Assembly (NCBI GenBank): GCA_937922655.1
Contig: CALAJH010000027.1
Span: 1 to 64,000 of the forward strand
DNA from: an uncultured Bacteroidia bacterium
GTDB taxonomy: Bacteria; Bacteroidota; Bacteroidia; J057; CALAJH01
DNA length: 64,000 bases
Direction: 5' to 3'
Under the pieces are notes generated by a model. It did no database searches. It worked only from the letters and a program-made list of their open reading frames with translations, and was not told the origin of the DNA. The position numbers and the translations under genes are program-made. Of the stretch, positions 17,525 through 24,579 are shown one piece after another (the first letter of the stretch is position 1; the number at the start of each line of letters is the position of its first letter).

Positions 17525-18928
17525 TTATTTTCCTTTTGCACCCAACACCGTTCCTATGGTCAGCAACAATATTTTGAAGTCGAGGGCGAAGGAGATGTTT
17601 TCGATATACAACAAATCATAGCGCATGCGTTCGATCATCTGGTCGATGTTTTCGGCATAGCCGTAGCGAACTTGGCCTAAGGACGTGATGCCGGGTTTGA
17701 CTTTTAAGAGATGCCGATATTCGGGGGCGCGGGCGACGATTTGGTCGATAAAAAACTTGCGTTCGGGCCGCGGGCCGACCAAACTCATGTCTCCGACGAG
17801 AACGTTGTAAAATTGAGGGATTTCGTCGAGGCGGGTTTTTCGTAGAAACCTTCCGACTTTGGTGATTCTAGGGTCGCCGTCGAAGGCAAGTCGGGGGCCT
17901 GCGGCTTCGGCGTCGGTGCACATGGTACGGAATTTGACGATGCGAAAAACTTTTCCACCTCTGCCGACGCGCTCTTGACGAAAAAACACGGGGCCGCGCG
18001 AATCCAATTTCACGGCAAGGGCCACCGCCGCAAACAGCGGCAAACACGCGAGCAGACCGGCGGCGGCAGCGGCCAAATCGAGCATACGTTTGGCCGTTCT
18101 TTCCCACGGCGCCAAGAGTCGCGGATAAATTTCCACCAGCGGTGCGCCCCAAACGCCGTTGATTTTGACGCTTCCGATGAGAAAATCGCGCACGGCCGGA
18201 ATGGCTTTGATGTTCACACCCGCGCGTTCACACGCGGCCAAGGCCGCCAAAAAACGTTCTTTTTCCGTAGCGTCCATGGCGATGACCGCGTCTTCGATGC
18301 CACGGGTTTTGACGACGTTGGGCAAATCGTCCGTATTACCCAGTCGTTTGAGCTTTCCGAAGAGCGGAGAAGATTCGTCGCGTTCGGCCACGTATCCGAC
18401 GACCCAGTAGCCCGTGAAGGTTTTGGGGTTGTTGAGCAGGCGCCAAAGTTCGAACGCCGACGGTCCCGAACCTACGATAACCGTTCGATACCCTCCGCGC
18501 CGCCCCGCCAATCGAACCCGGAAATAACTCGTCAACAGCAACCTTGCGCCGCCGACCCAAAAAATTTGAGCGCCCGCATAACCCAGCAACATCGTGCGTA
18601 CGGCCGGCGGCGTTATGGGGTCGTCCAAAAAAGTGGACAGCCCGACGATGGCCGTTCCCGCCAACGATGCGCCAATGAGCCGCCACAAATCCATCAACCG
18701 CGAACGCCGATAGAGCGCGTCGTATTGGCCCCACAGCCAGTACCACAGTATCCAAAACGCCGAAACCAACCCCGCCTTTGCCCACAAACCCGCGGTATAA
18801 ACGTCGTCCAATACGCCCGGTTGGTTTTCGATGAGGCGTTTGCGCACCCACCAAAAACACAGCCATGCGGCGGCGGCGGCAAAAAACTCTACCGCAATGT
18901 AAATCAATCGATAGCGGTTGCGGCGCAT
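17525..18928 (-). CDS. Polyprenyl glycosylphosphotransferase (WbaP/WcaJ type)
   Basis: 467-aa membrane enzyme that transfers a sugar phosphate from a nucleotide sugar to undecaprenyl phosphate, the first step of exopolysaccharide or O-antigen repeat synthesis. Four to five N-terminal transmembrane helices are followed by a CoA-binding-like Rossmann domain (RTVIVGSGPSAFELWRLL, about 160-270) and the catalytic C-terminal domain, with RVGRGGKVFRIVKFRTM, KTRLDEIPQFYNVLVGDMSL and VGPRPE. ATG 18928 (MRRNRYRL) is preferred over an upstream TTG that would read through the palindrome at 18941-18970. No other polysaccharide genes are adjacent. Confidence 0.9.
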   Translation of the reverse strand: MRRNRYRLIYIAVEFFAAAAAWLCFWWVRKRLIENQPGVLDDVYTAGLWAKAGLVSAFWILWYWLWGQYDALYRRSRLMDLWRLIGASLAGTAIVGLSTFLDDPITPPAVRTMLLGYAGAQIFWVGGARLLLTSYFRVRLAGRRGGYRTVIVGSGPSAFELWRLLNNPKTFTGYWVVGYVAERDESSPLFGKLKRLGNTDDLPNVVKTRGIEDAVIAMDATEKERFLAALAACERAGVNIKAIPAVRDFLIGSVKINGVWGAPLVEIYPRLLAPWERTAKRMLDLAAAAAGLLACLPLFAAVALAVKLDSRGPVFFRQERVGRGGKVFRIVKFRTMCTDAEAAGPRLAFDGDPRITKVGRFLRKTRLDEIPQFYNVLVGDMSLVGPRPERKFFIDQIVARAPEYRHLLKVKPGITSLGQVRYGYAENIDQMIERMRYDLLYIENISFALDFKILLLTIGTVLGAKGK

Positions 18929-18940
18929 GGACGGCTTATG

Positions 18941-18970
18941 CCCCAACCAAGCCCTAGGGCTTGGTTGGGG
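18941..18970. repeat. Perfect 30-bp palindrome upstream of the glycosylphosphotransferase
   Basis: CCCCAACCAAGCCC-TA-GGGCTTGGTTGGGG is a perfect inverted repeat ending 12 bp from the start codon at 18928. It could form a very stable RNA hairpin in the minus-strand mRNA close to the initiation site, or act as a DNA operator. It has no T tract on the minus strand; on the plus strand T-rich sequence follows after about 14 bp, but no plus-strand gene precedes it. Confidence 0.9.
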
Positions 18971-19077
18971 CCGCAAATTAAGTTCTTTTTTGTTTTATGC
19001 ATACGCAATCGGGCTCGGCAACGCTCCGTATCGGCAAATATCCACGGTGCGCCGGTCGAATCCTTGTTGAAAAAAGT

Positions 19078-19989
19078 CTAATCGTTAAATATTAATGCAC
19101 GCGTCTTTCCCGAGGCGTCTTTGAAGGCACGATACATCCCGCGGGTGTTGAAGAAGGCGGCCGGGCGGCCTTGTCCGTCTATGGCGATAATTCCTCCTTG
19201 CGCCCCTTGTTTGTCGAGTTTGGCAAGCACGGTTTTGACCGCCTCCTCCACCGTCAGCCCTTTGTAATCCATGAGGGCGGCGATGTCGAAGGCGACGGCG
19301 TTGCGGATAAAAAATTCTCCGTGGCCCGTGGTCGAAACGGCGACCAAACCGTTTCTGGCGTACGTGGAGGCGCCGATGATGGGCGAATCTCCCACCCTGC
19401 CAATGCGCTTGTTCTGCATTCCGCCGGTGGAGGTGGCGGCGCAAAGATTGCCGTTTTTATCGAGCGCCACCGCGCCGACCGTACCGTATTTGTGGGGGGA
19501 AAGTTCGTAACTCGGGTCCCAGCCGTCGGTGATTTTTTGTCCTTTTTCGCCGTCTTTGGTTTTGTTGAGAAAATAAGCCGAGGATTTGAACTCCAATCCC
19601 GCTTCGCGGGCGACCATTTCCGCGCCCTCGCCCAACATCAGCACGTGCGGCGTACGTTCCATAACGGCGCGGGCGGCGGAAACGGGGTTTTTTATTCTTT
19701 TTACGCCCGCCACCGCCCCGGCCAAACCCGTTTTTCCGTCCATAAACGCCGCGTCCATTTCGATTTTACCCGCGGCATTGGTTACCGAACCGCGACCGGC
19801 GTTGAAATGCGGCGAATCCTCCATAAGTTTGACCACCGTTTCGACCGCATCCATTGCCGACGCGCCCGATTCCAACATTTGATACCCGGCGTCGAAAATT
19901 TTCGTCAAAACTTCGCGAACGATTTGCTGTTTTTCGGCGCTCATGTTTTCGGGACTCATCGAACCCGCACCCCCGTGGATAACCAACAT
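19078..19989 (-). CDS. Isoaspartyl peptidase / L-asparaginase (N-terminal signal peptide out of frame)
   Basis: 303 aa as an open frame. Ntn-hydrolase family that cleaves beta-aspartyl peptides and L-asparagine; autocleavage exposes the nucleophile Thr in HKYGTVGAVALD (about residue 168). Other signatures are VIHGGAGS, NAGRGSVTNAAGKIEMDA and STTGHGEFFIRN. The frame upstream of the ATG at 19989 still reads as protein (CTAQNKV before MLVIHGGAG), and an ATG at 20056 overlapping the htrA stop (ATGA) begins MKTLFFVFFF. The two halves are out of frame by one base at a T10 tract (20026-20035). With nine T's the product would be a normal signal peptide fused to the enzyme. As read, translation from 19989 would give an unexported enzyme. 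Confidence 0.9.
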   Translation of the reverse strand: MLVIHGGAGSMSPENMSAEKQQIVREVLTKIFDAGYQMLESGASAMDAVETVVKLMEDSPHFNAGRGSVTNAAGKIEMDAAFMDGKTGLAGAVAGVKRIKNPVSAARAVMERTPHVLMLGEGAEMVAREAGLEFKSSAYFLNKTKDGEKGQKITDGWDPSYELSPHKYGTVGAVALDKNGNLCAATSTGGMQNKRIGRVGDSPIIGASTYARNGLVAVSTTGHGEFFIRNAVAFDIAALMDYKGLTVEEAVKTVLAKLDKQGAQGGIIAIDGQGRPAAFFNTRGMYRAFKDASGKTRALIFND

Positions 19990-20025
19990 AACTTTGTTTT
20001 GTGCCGTGCAAAACAGCGGAATGAT

Positions 20026-20035
20026 AAAAAAAAAA
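20026..20035. repeat. A10/T10 homopolymer within the signal-peptide coding region
   Basis: Ten consecutive A's on the plus strand (T's in the minus-strand gene) between the putative start at 20056 and the enzyme frame. Loss of one base restores a continuous frame giving a signal peptide ending FCTAQ. Candidates are a phase-variable tract, transcriptional slippage, or a sequencing/assembly error. Confidence 0.85.
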
Positions 20036-20052
20036 TACGAAAAAAAGCGTTT

Positions 20053-21534
20053 TCATTTTTTAACGGAGTAATACGCTTTTTCCCCTTTGTTTTTGTAACC
20101 TTCGATGTATATCAAATCTTCGGCTTCGTTGATGCGTCCGGCCAAATCTTCAATGGTTTTGACGACTTTTTTGTCTATTTTGGTAATGATAAAGCCCGAT
20201 TCAATTCCGACTTTATAAAATTTGCCGTTGCGTTTGACGTCCGTAACCATCACGCCGTAATCAAGCCCGCGCTTTCTGAGTTCGGCGATTTCGGGTTGAA
20301 CGAAGGAGGCGCCGTAATCGGCCAATTCGGGATAACGAGCGGACGAAGGAACGACACTCGTCGTCGAACCGTTTCTGCTCCGCAAAACCACGGGTAAATT
20401 TAGGCGCTCTTTTCCGCGTACGATTTCGATATGGACTTTGTCGCCGGGTTTGTAGAGGGCGATGCGTTCTTGAAGTTCGGAGGCCGAAGCAATTTTTTTG
20501 CCTTCGACGCCGACGATGACGTCGCCGACGCGCACTCCCGCTGCAATAGCCGCGCCGCCCGCGGTCAGGTCGGTAACCAACGCTCCCGAGAGCGTCGCCA
20601 GTCCTTTTTCGCGTGCCGTTTTGGCATTGATGTCGTTGATGGATACGCCGATAAAACCGCGTTGTACCGTGCCGTATTCTATTAAGTCGGTGACGACTTT
20701 TTTAACCAAATTCGAAGGAATGGCAAAGCTGTAACCCGCGAATACGCCCGACTCGGTGGCAATGGCCGTATTGACCCCGACGAGCTCGCCCGACAAATTG
20801 ACCAAGGCCCCGCCCGAATTGCCCGGATTGACGACCGCGTCCGTTTGAATGAAGGATTCGATGGCAAAATCCGACGACGCGCCCAACTCCGTGTGCAATA
20901 TGCCGATGTTCCGGGCCTTGGCCGAAACGATGCCCGCCGTCACGGTGGAAGTTAAATTGAGGGGGTTGCCCACGGCCAACACCCATTGCCCGATTTCGAC
21001 GGCGTCGGAATTGCCGAAAACGATGGGCGGCAAACCTTGCGCTTGAATTTTAATGACGGCCAAATCCGTGTTCGGGTCGGCGGCAATTAAATCGGCCTCG
21101 TACTCCGATTTGTCGTTGAGCGTAACGACAATTTCTTTGGCGTCCTCAATGACGTGGTTGTTGGTGATGATGTAACCGTCCTCGCTGATAATTACCCCCG
21201 AACCCGTACCGAGCCGGGGAACGTTGAGGATTTGGTTGAAGCCGAAATACGAGTTTTTGTCGGTGATTTTGGTGCCGATATAGACGACGGAGTTGAGCGA
21301 GGCGGCGGCGGCGGCCTCGAAATGGGTGGCGGGTTCGAAGTGTGGGCGATTCGAGGCGGGGGCATAGGTGGGACGCACCGAGGCCCGCAGCCACGACGCC
21401 GCCCGTACCCTTTCGATTTGCTCGTTCGCCACGTACGCCGACACCGCCGCGCTGACCAACATTCCCAGACCGATTAGGGCCAAGTACGTGCCCCATCGCC
21501 GTATTTGTCCGTGTTTGTTTGGGCGTTTTTCCAT
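20053..21534 (-). CDS. HtrA/DegP-family periplasmic serine protease
   Basis: 493 aa. Start ATG 21534 (MEKRPNKHGQIRRW), followed by an N-terminal membrane segment (TYLALIGLGMLVSAAVSAYV) that acts as an uncleaved anchor or signal. The trypsin-like domain has all three catalytic residues: His in ITNNHVIED, Asp in NTDLAVIKI and Ser in VNPGNSGGALV. A PDZ domain follows (GFIGVSINDINAKTARE ... AGVRVGDVIVGVEGKKI), and a second, more divergent PDZ-like region ends near VKTIEDLAGRINEAED. It degrades or refolds misfolded envelope proteins. It is cotranscribed with the isoaspartyl peptidase gene downstream, with an ATGA overlap to that gene's probable original start. Confidence 0.95.
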   Translation of the reverse strand: MEKRPNKHGQIRRWGTYLALIGLGMLVSAAVSAYVANEQIERVRAASWLRASVRPTYAPASNRPHFEPATHFEAAAAASLNSVVYIGTKITDKNSYFGFNQILNVPRLGTGSGVIISEDGYIITNNHVIEDAKEIVVTLNDKSEYEADLIAADPNTDLAVIKIQAQGLPPIVFGNSDAVEIGQWVLAVGNPLNLTSTVTAGIVSAKARNIGILHTELGASSDFAIESFIQTDAVVNPGNSGGALVNLSGELVGVNTAIATESGVFAGYSFAIPSNLVKKVVTDLIEYGTVQRGFIGVSINDINAKTAREKGLATLSGALVTDLTAGGAAIAAGVRVGDVIVGVEGKKIASASELQERIALYKPGDKVHIEIVRGKERLNLPVVLRSRNGSTTSVVPSSARYPELADYGASFVQPEIAELRKRGLDYGVMVTDVKRNGKFYKVGIESGFIITKIDKKVVKTIEDLAGRINEAEDLIYIEGYKNKGEKAYYSVKK

Positions 21535-21555
21535 CAATAAAACGATAGTCGGCCG

Positions 21556-21586
21556 TAAAAATAGCATTTTCTTTGCAAACGACAAA
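21556..21586 (-). promoter_or_regulatory. Probable promoter of htrA (TTTG-N19-TATTTTTA)
   Basis: On the minus strand: TTTG (21586-21583), 19 nt, TATTTTTA (21563-21556), one mismatch to TAnnTTTG. It lies 21 bp before the htrA start, back to back with the serS promoter. Confidence 0.45.
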
Positions 21587-21598
21587 ACGTGTCAAATG

Positions 21599-21627
21599 TT
21601 GAATAACGCACGGAATGTTTAATTTTG
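21599..21627 (+). promoter_or_regulatory. Promoter of serS (TTG-N18-TAATTTTG)
   Basis: TTG at 21599-21601, 18 nt, TAATTTTG at 21620-21627. The -7 box ends 6 nt before ATG 21634, implying a leaderless or nearly leaderless mRNA. Confidence 0.6.
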
Positions 21628-21633
21628 CGGGCT

Positions 21634-22932
21634 ATGTTACAATTGTCATTTTTGCAACGGGATAAGGCCGGGACTTTGGAGCGTTTGGCCAAACGCGGCG
21701 GCGAGGATTTTTCATCCCTTGTCGAAGCGGTGCTTGCCGAAGACCAAAAACGACGCGAAGGTCTCTCCGAACTTGAACGCCTGCGTGCCGAATCGAACAA
21801 AATCGCCAAAGCCGTCGGCATAGCCATGGCCAAGGGCGATGCCGGCGCCGCCGACGAGGCCCGCAGGCAAACCGCCGAGCTCAAAGCCGCTATTGCCGAC
21901 CTCGAAAAAGTCGTTAAGCAAACCGAAGACCGCCTCCACGAGCAACTCGTTCGTTTGCCCAACCTTCCCCACGAATCCGTTCCCGCCGGCAAATCCGCCG
22001 ACGACAACCTTGTGGTTCACGAGCGTTTACGCGAACTTCCCCTTTGGGCCGAACCCCAACCCCACTGGGACGTGCTGGCAAAACTCGGCACGATAGACTT
22101 CGAGCGCGGAGTCAAGCTGACGGGTTCGGGCTTTCCGGTCTACGTTGGCGCGGGCGCCAAACTTCAACGCGCCCTTATACGTTTTTTTCTCGACCGCGCC
22201 GAAGCCGCCGGCTACCTCGAAATTCAACCGCCCCACCTCGTCAACGCCGATTCCGCCTTCGGCACCGGACAACTGCCCGACAAGGAAGGCCAAATGTACT
22301 TCGTCGGCGCCGACAACCTTTACCTCATTCCCACGGCCGAAGTGCCGATTACCAACCTTTACCGCGACGAAATCCTTGCCGAAGAGCGTTTGCCGATAAA
22401 GTTGTGCGGCTATACGCCGTGTTTTCGGCGCGAGGCGGGCTCTTACGGCAAGGACGTGCGCGGGCTTAACCGCGTGCATCAATTCGACAAGGTAGAAATC
22501 GTGCAAATCGTGCGTCCCGAGGACGCCTACCCTACGCTTGAAGAAATGACTCGATACGCCGAATCGTTGTTGGACGATTTGGAACTGCCTTACCGCAGGC
22601 TTTTGCTTTGCGGCGGGGACATGGGTTTTGCCTCGGCCAAAACCTACGATTTGGAGGTGTGGTCGGCGGGGCAAGAGCGATGGTTGGAGGTGTCGTCGGT
22701 GTCGTGTTTCGAGAGCTTTCAATCCCACCGATTGAAGTTGCGCTACCGGCCCGCAACGGGTGGCAAACCCGTTTTGGCATATACGCTCAACGGCAGCGCC
22801 CTCGCTTTGCCGCGCATCGTTGCCGCCCTGCTCGAAAACCGCCGACAAGCCGACGGTTCGGTGTCCTTGCCGCCGTGTTTGCATCCTTATTTCGGCGCCG
22901 AACGTTTGCAGCCCGGCGACAAAACGCTCTAA
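21634..22932 (+). CDS. serS: Seryl-tRNA synthetase
   Basis: 432-aa class II aminoacyl-tRNA synthetase charging tRNA-Ser. The N-terminal coiled-coil arm (about 30-100) is rich in Glu/Lys/Ala. Motif 2 is visible in CFRREAGSYGKDVRGLNRVHQFDKVE, and motif 3 in the C-terminal NGSALALPRIVAALLENRR; DMGFASAKTYDLEVW is also conserved. ATG 21634 is used because the TTG at 21625 is part of the -7 promoter box. The gene is monocistronic and divergent from htrA. Confidence 0.97.
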   Translation: MLQLSFLQRDKAGTLERLAKRGGEDFSSLVEAVLAEDQKRREGLSELERLRAESNKIAKAVGIAMAKGDAGAADEARRQTAELKAAIADLEKVVKQTEDRLHEQLVRLPNLPHESVPAGKSADDNLVVHERLRELPLWAEPQPHWDVLAKLGTIDFERGVKLTGSGFPVYVGAGAKLQRALIRFFLDRAEAAGYLEIQPPHLVNADSAFGTGQLPDKEGQMYFVGADNLYLIPTAEVPITNLYRDEILAEERLPIKLCGYTPCFRREAGSYGKDVRGLNRVHQFDKVEIVQIVRPEDAYPTLEEMTRYAESLLDDLELPYRRLLLCGGDMGFASAKTYDLEVWSAGQERWLEVSSVSCFESFQSHRLKLRYRPATGGKPVLAYTLNGSALALPRIVAALLENRRQADGSVSLPPCLHPYFGAERLQPGDKTL

Positions 22933-23425
22933 TTAAATAAAACAAGTAAGTATGCGGCGAATCTTGGCCCACCACAATCGTTTGTGGAAACACGTCGAAT
23001 AACCAATAAAGCAGCCGGCGTTTTCGGGACCCGTAATCGATTTTATCCGATTGCAATTTGTACGATTGTCCGCGAGTCGGAAAAGTGGAAAATCGACCCC
23101 TTGCCGTGTTTTTTGATAAAATTATACGTTATGGCGCTTGATCAAGCGTCGTACGCACTTTTTCCGCTTGACGCACCCGACGAAATTTATTGACGAGCCT
23201 CGAATTCTCAAACTCAGCCAAGTCGCCGCGCGAATCCACGCCCTTTTGGGGCCGGAATGACAAAAGGTTCTTTGGGACGTGCGAATTTATCGGATTTGTC
23301 GAAAAAAATCGTTATCTTTGTGGCGGAGGCGGCCCGCGTGGCGTCTTGAAAAATGACGGTGCAACGCGCAAGCAAAATCGCCGTCATCGGTTGCACAGCG
23401 TGATTTTTTAAGTTTTTGACTTGCG
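22933..23425 (+). other. 493-bp intergenic region with promoter and ftcD leader
   Basis: No confident gene. The first half holds short open frames, one ending ILKLSQVAARIHALLG before a stop near 23260, which looks like a possible decayed coding remnant but is not identified. A 14-bp palindrome (CGCTTGATCAAGCG) is at 23135-23148. TATCTTTG at 23313-23320 is a plausible -7 box. It would give a leader of about 100 nt before ftcD containing two mutually exclusive 7-bp stems (23353-23359 with 23381-23387; 23359-23365 with 23390-23396), followed by T6 at 23403-23408. Confidence 0.5.
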
Positions 23426-24475
23426 ATGGACAGAATTTTGGCTTGCGCGGTGAACATAAGCGAGGGCCGGGACGCGGCGACGATAGCGCAAATCGAGGGG
23501 GCGATCGCCTCCGTCACGGGCGTGTACGTCTTGCACGTCGATGTGGGCAAAACGGCCAATCGCACGGTCATCACCTTTGCGGGCGAACCCGAGGCCGTGG
23601 TGCAAAGCGCTTTTTTGTGTTTTCAGGCCGCCGCCCAATGGATAGATATGCGCAAACATACGGGCGCCCACCCGCGCATAGGGGCGGTGGACGTTTGTCC
23701 GCTCATTCCGATTCGAGGGGTCGAGGTAGTCGAAGCCGTGGCTCTGGCCCGTAAGTTGGCGCAACGCGTCGGCGAGGAGTTGAAAATTCCCGTTTACCTC
23801 TACGAACACGCCGCCACCCGCCCCGAACGCAAAAAACTTGCCAACATCCGCAACGGCGAATACGAAGGCTTTTCCCGAAAAATTTATTTGCCCGAATGGG
23901 CGCCCGACTACGGCCCTAGCGTCTACAACCCCGTTTCGGGACAAAGCGTGATTGGCGTGCGAGACGTGCTTGTTGCCTACAACGTCAATTTGTACACCAA
24001 AGACGTGGAAGTCGCCAGAGCCATCGCCGCCGAAGTTCGCGAAAGCGGAAAGCTTGTCAAAAAAGACGGCGCCGTCATGTTCGATTCGGACGGCAAACCG
24101 CTTCGGCAAGGGGGGATGCTCTTGCACACCGCCGCCATCGGTTGGTATATCGAAGAGTACGGCATGTGTCAGGTTTCCATGAATCTGATGAAAGTGGACG
24201 TCACCCCCATTCATCTGGCTTACGACACCGTTCGGCTCTTGGCGCGTCGGCGCCATGTCGAGCCGGGCGGTTCGGAAATCGTCGGCCTCGTTACCCTTGA
24301 ACCTATGCTTGAATCGGGACGTTACGCCCGACGGCTCAACGGTTTGCCCGACACCGAAGACGAAACCGAACTGCTCAAAAGCGCCGTCGACTACCTCGGC
24401 CTCGACGAGCTTTATCCCTTCCGTCCCGCCGAAAAAATATTCGAATACATCATGACGCTTCGCGCCGTCGCTTGA
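23426..24475 (+). CDS. ftcD: Glutamate formimidoyltransferase
   Basis: 349 aa. Single-domain formiminotransferase that moves the formimino group from N-formimino-L-glutamate to tetrahydrofolate, the last step of the formiminoglutamate branch of histidine degradation. Recognised by ACAVNISEGRD at the N-terminus, ANRTVITFAGEP, KHTGAHPRIGAVDVCPLIPI (with the catalytic-region His), YLYEHAATRPERKKLANIR and QVSMNLMKVDVTP. The cyclodeaminase domain of bifunctional FTCD is absent, and no hut genes are near. It may have a structured leader. Confidence 0.93.
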   Translation: MDRILACAVNISEGRDAATIAQIEGAIASVTGVYVLHVDVGKTANRTVITFAGEPEAVVQSAFLCFQAAAQWIDMRKHTGAHPRIGAVDVCPLIPIRGVEVVEAVALARKLAQRVGEELKIPVYLYEHAATRPERKKLANIRNGEYEGFSRKIYLPEWAPDYGPSVYNPVSGQSVIGVRDVLVAYNVNLYTKDVEVARAIAAEVRESGKLVKKDGAVMFDSDGKPLRQGGMLLHTAAIGWYIEEYGMCQVSMNLMKVDVTPIHLAYDTVRLLARRRHVEPGGSEIVGLVTLEPMLESGRYARRLNGLPDTEDETELLKSAVDYLGLDELYPFRPAEKIFEYIMTLRAVA

Positions 24476-24530
24476 CGGCCGTGTTATCGTCGCCCGCGTT
24501 TCGGACGCGGTTTATTTTGGGCGCAAAAAA

Positions 24531-24561
24531 TTGTGAATGCGCAAAAAGCGGCGTATCTTTG
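24531..24561 (+). promoter_or_regulatory. Promoter TTG-N20-TATCTTTG for the T9SS type B cargo gene
   Basis: TTG at 24531-24533, 20-nt spacer, TATCTTTG at 24554-24561. Its position inside the long open frame that starts at 24472 argues that translation begins downstream, at the TTG at 24580 or the ATG at 24604. Confidence 0.65.
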
Positions 24562-24579
24562 CATAATAAGCATCGCCGT

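Noticed and set aside
18929-18976. TTG start at 18976 for the glycosylphosphotransferase
   Set aside because: It would translate through the perfect palindrome and add a non-conserved leader; ATG 18928 gives the normal N-terminus.
24472-24579. Upstream ATG at 24472 (ATGA overlap with ftcD) as start of the T9SS type B protein
   Set aside because: A full promoter lies inside this stretch and the signal peptide begins only at 24580; the 36 extra residues are not signal-like.
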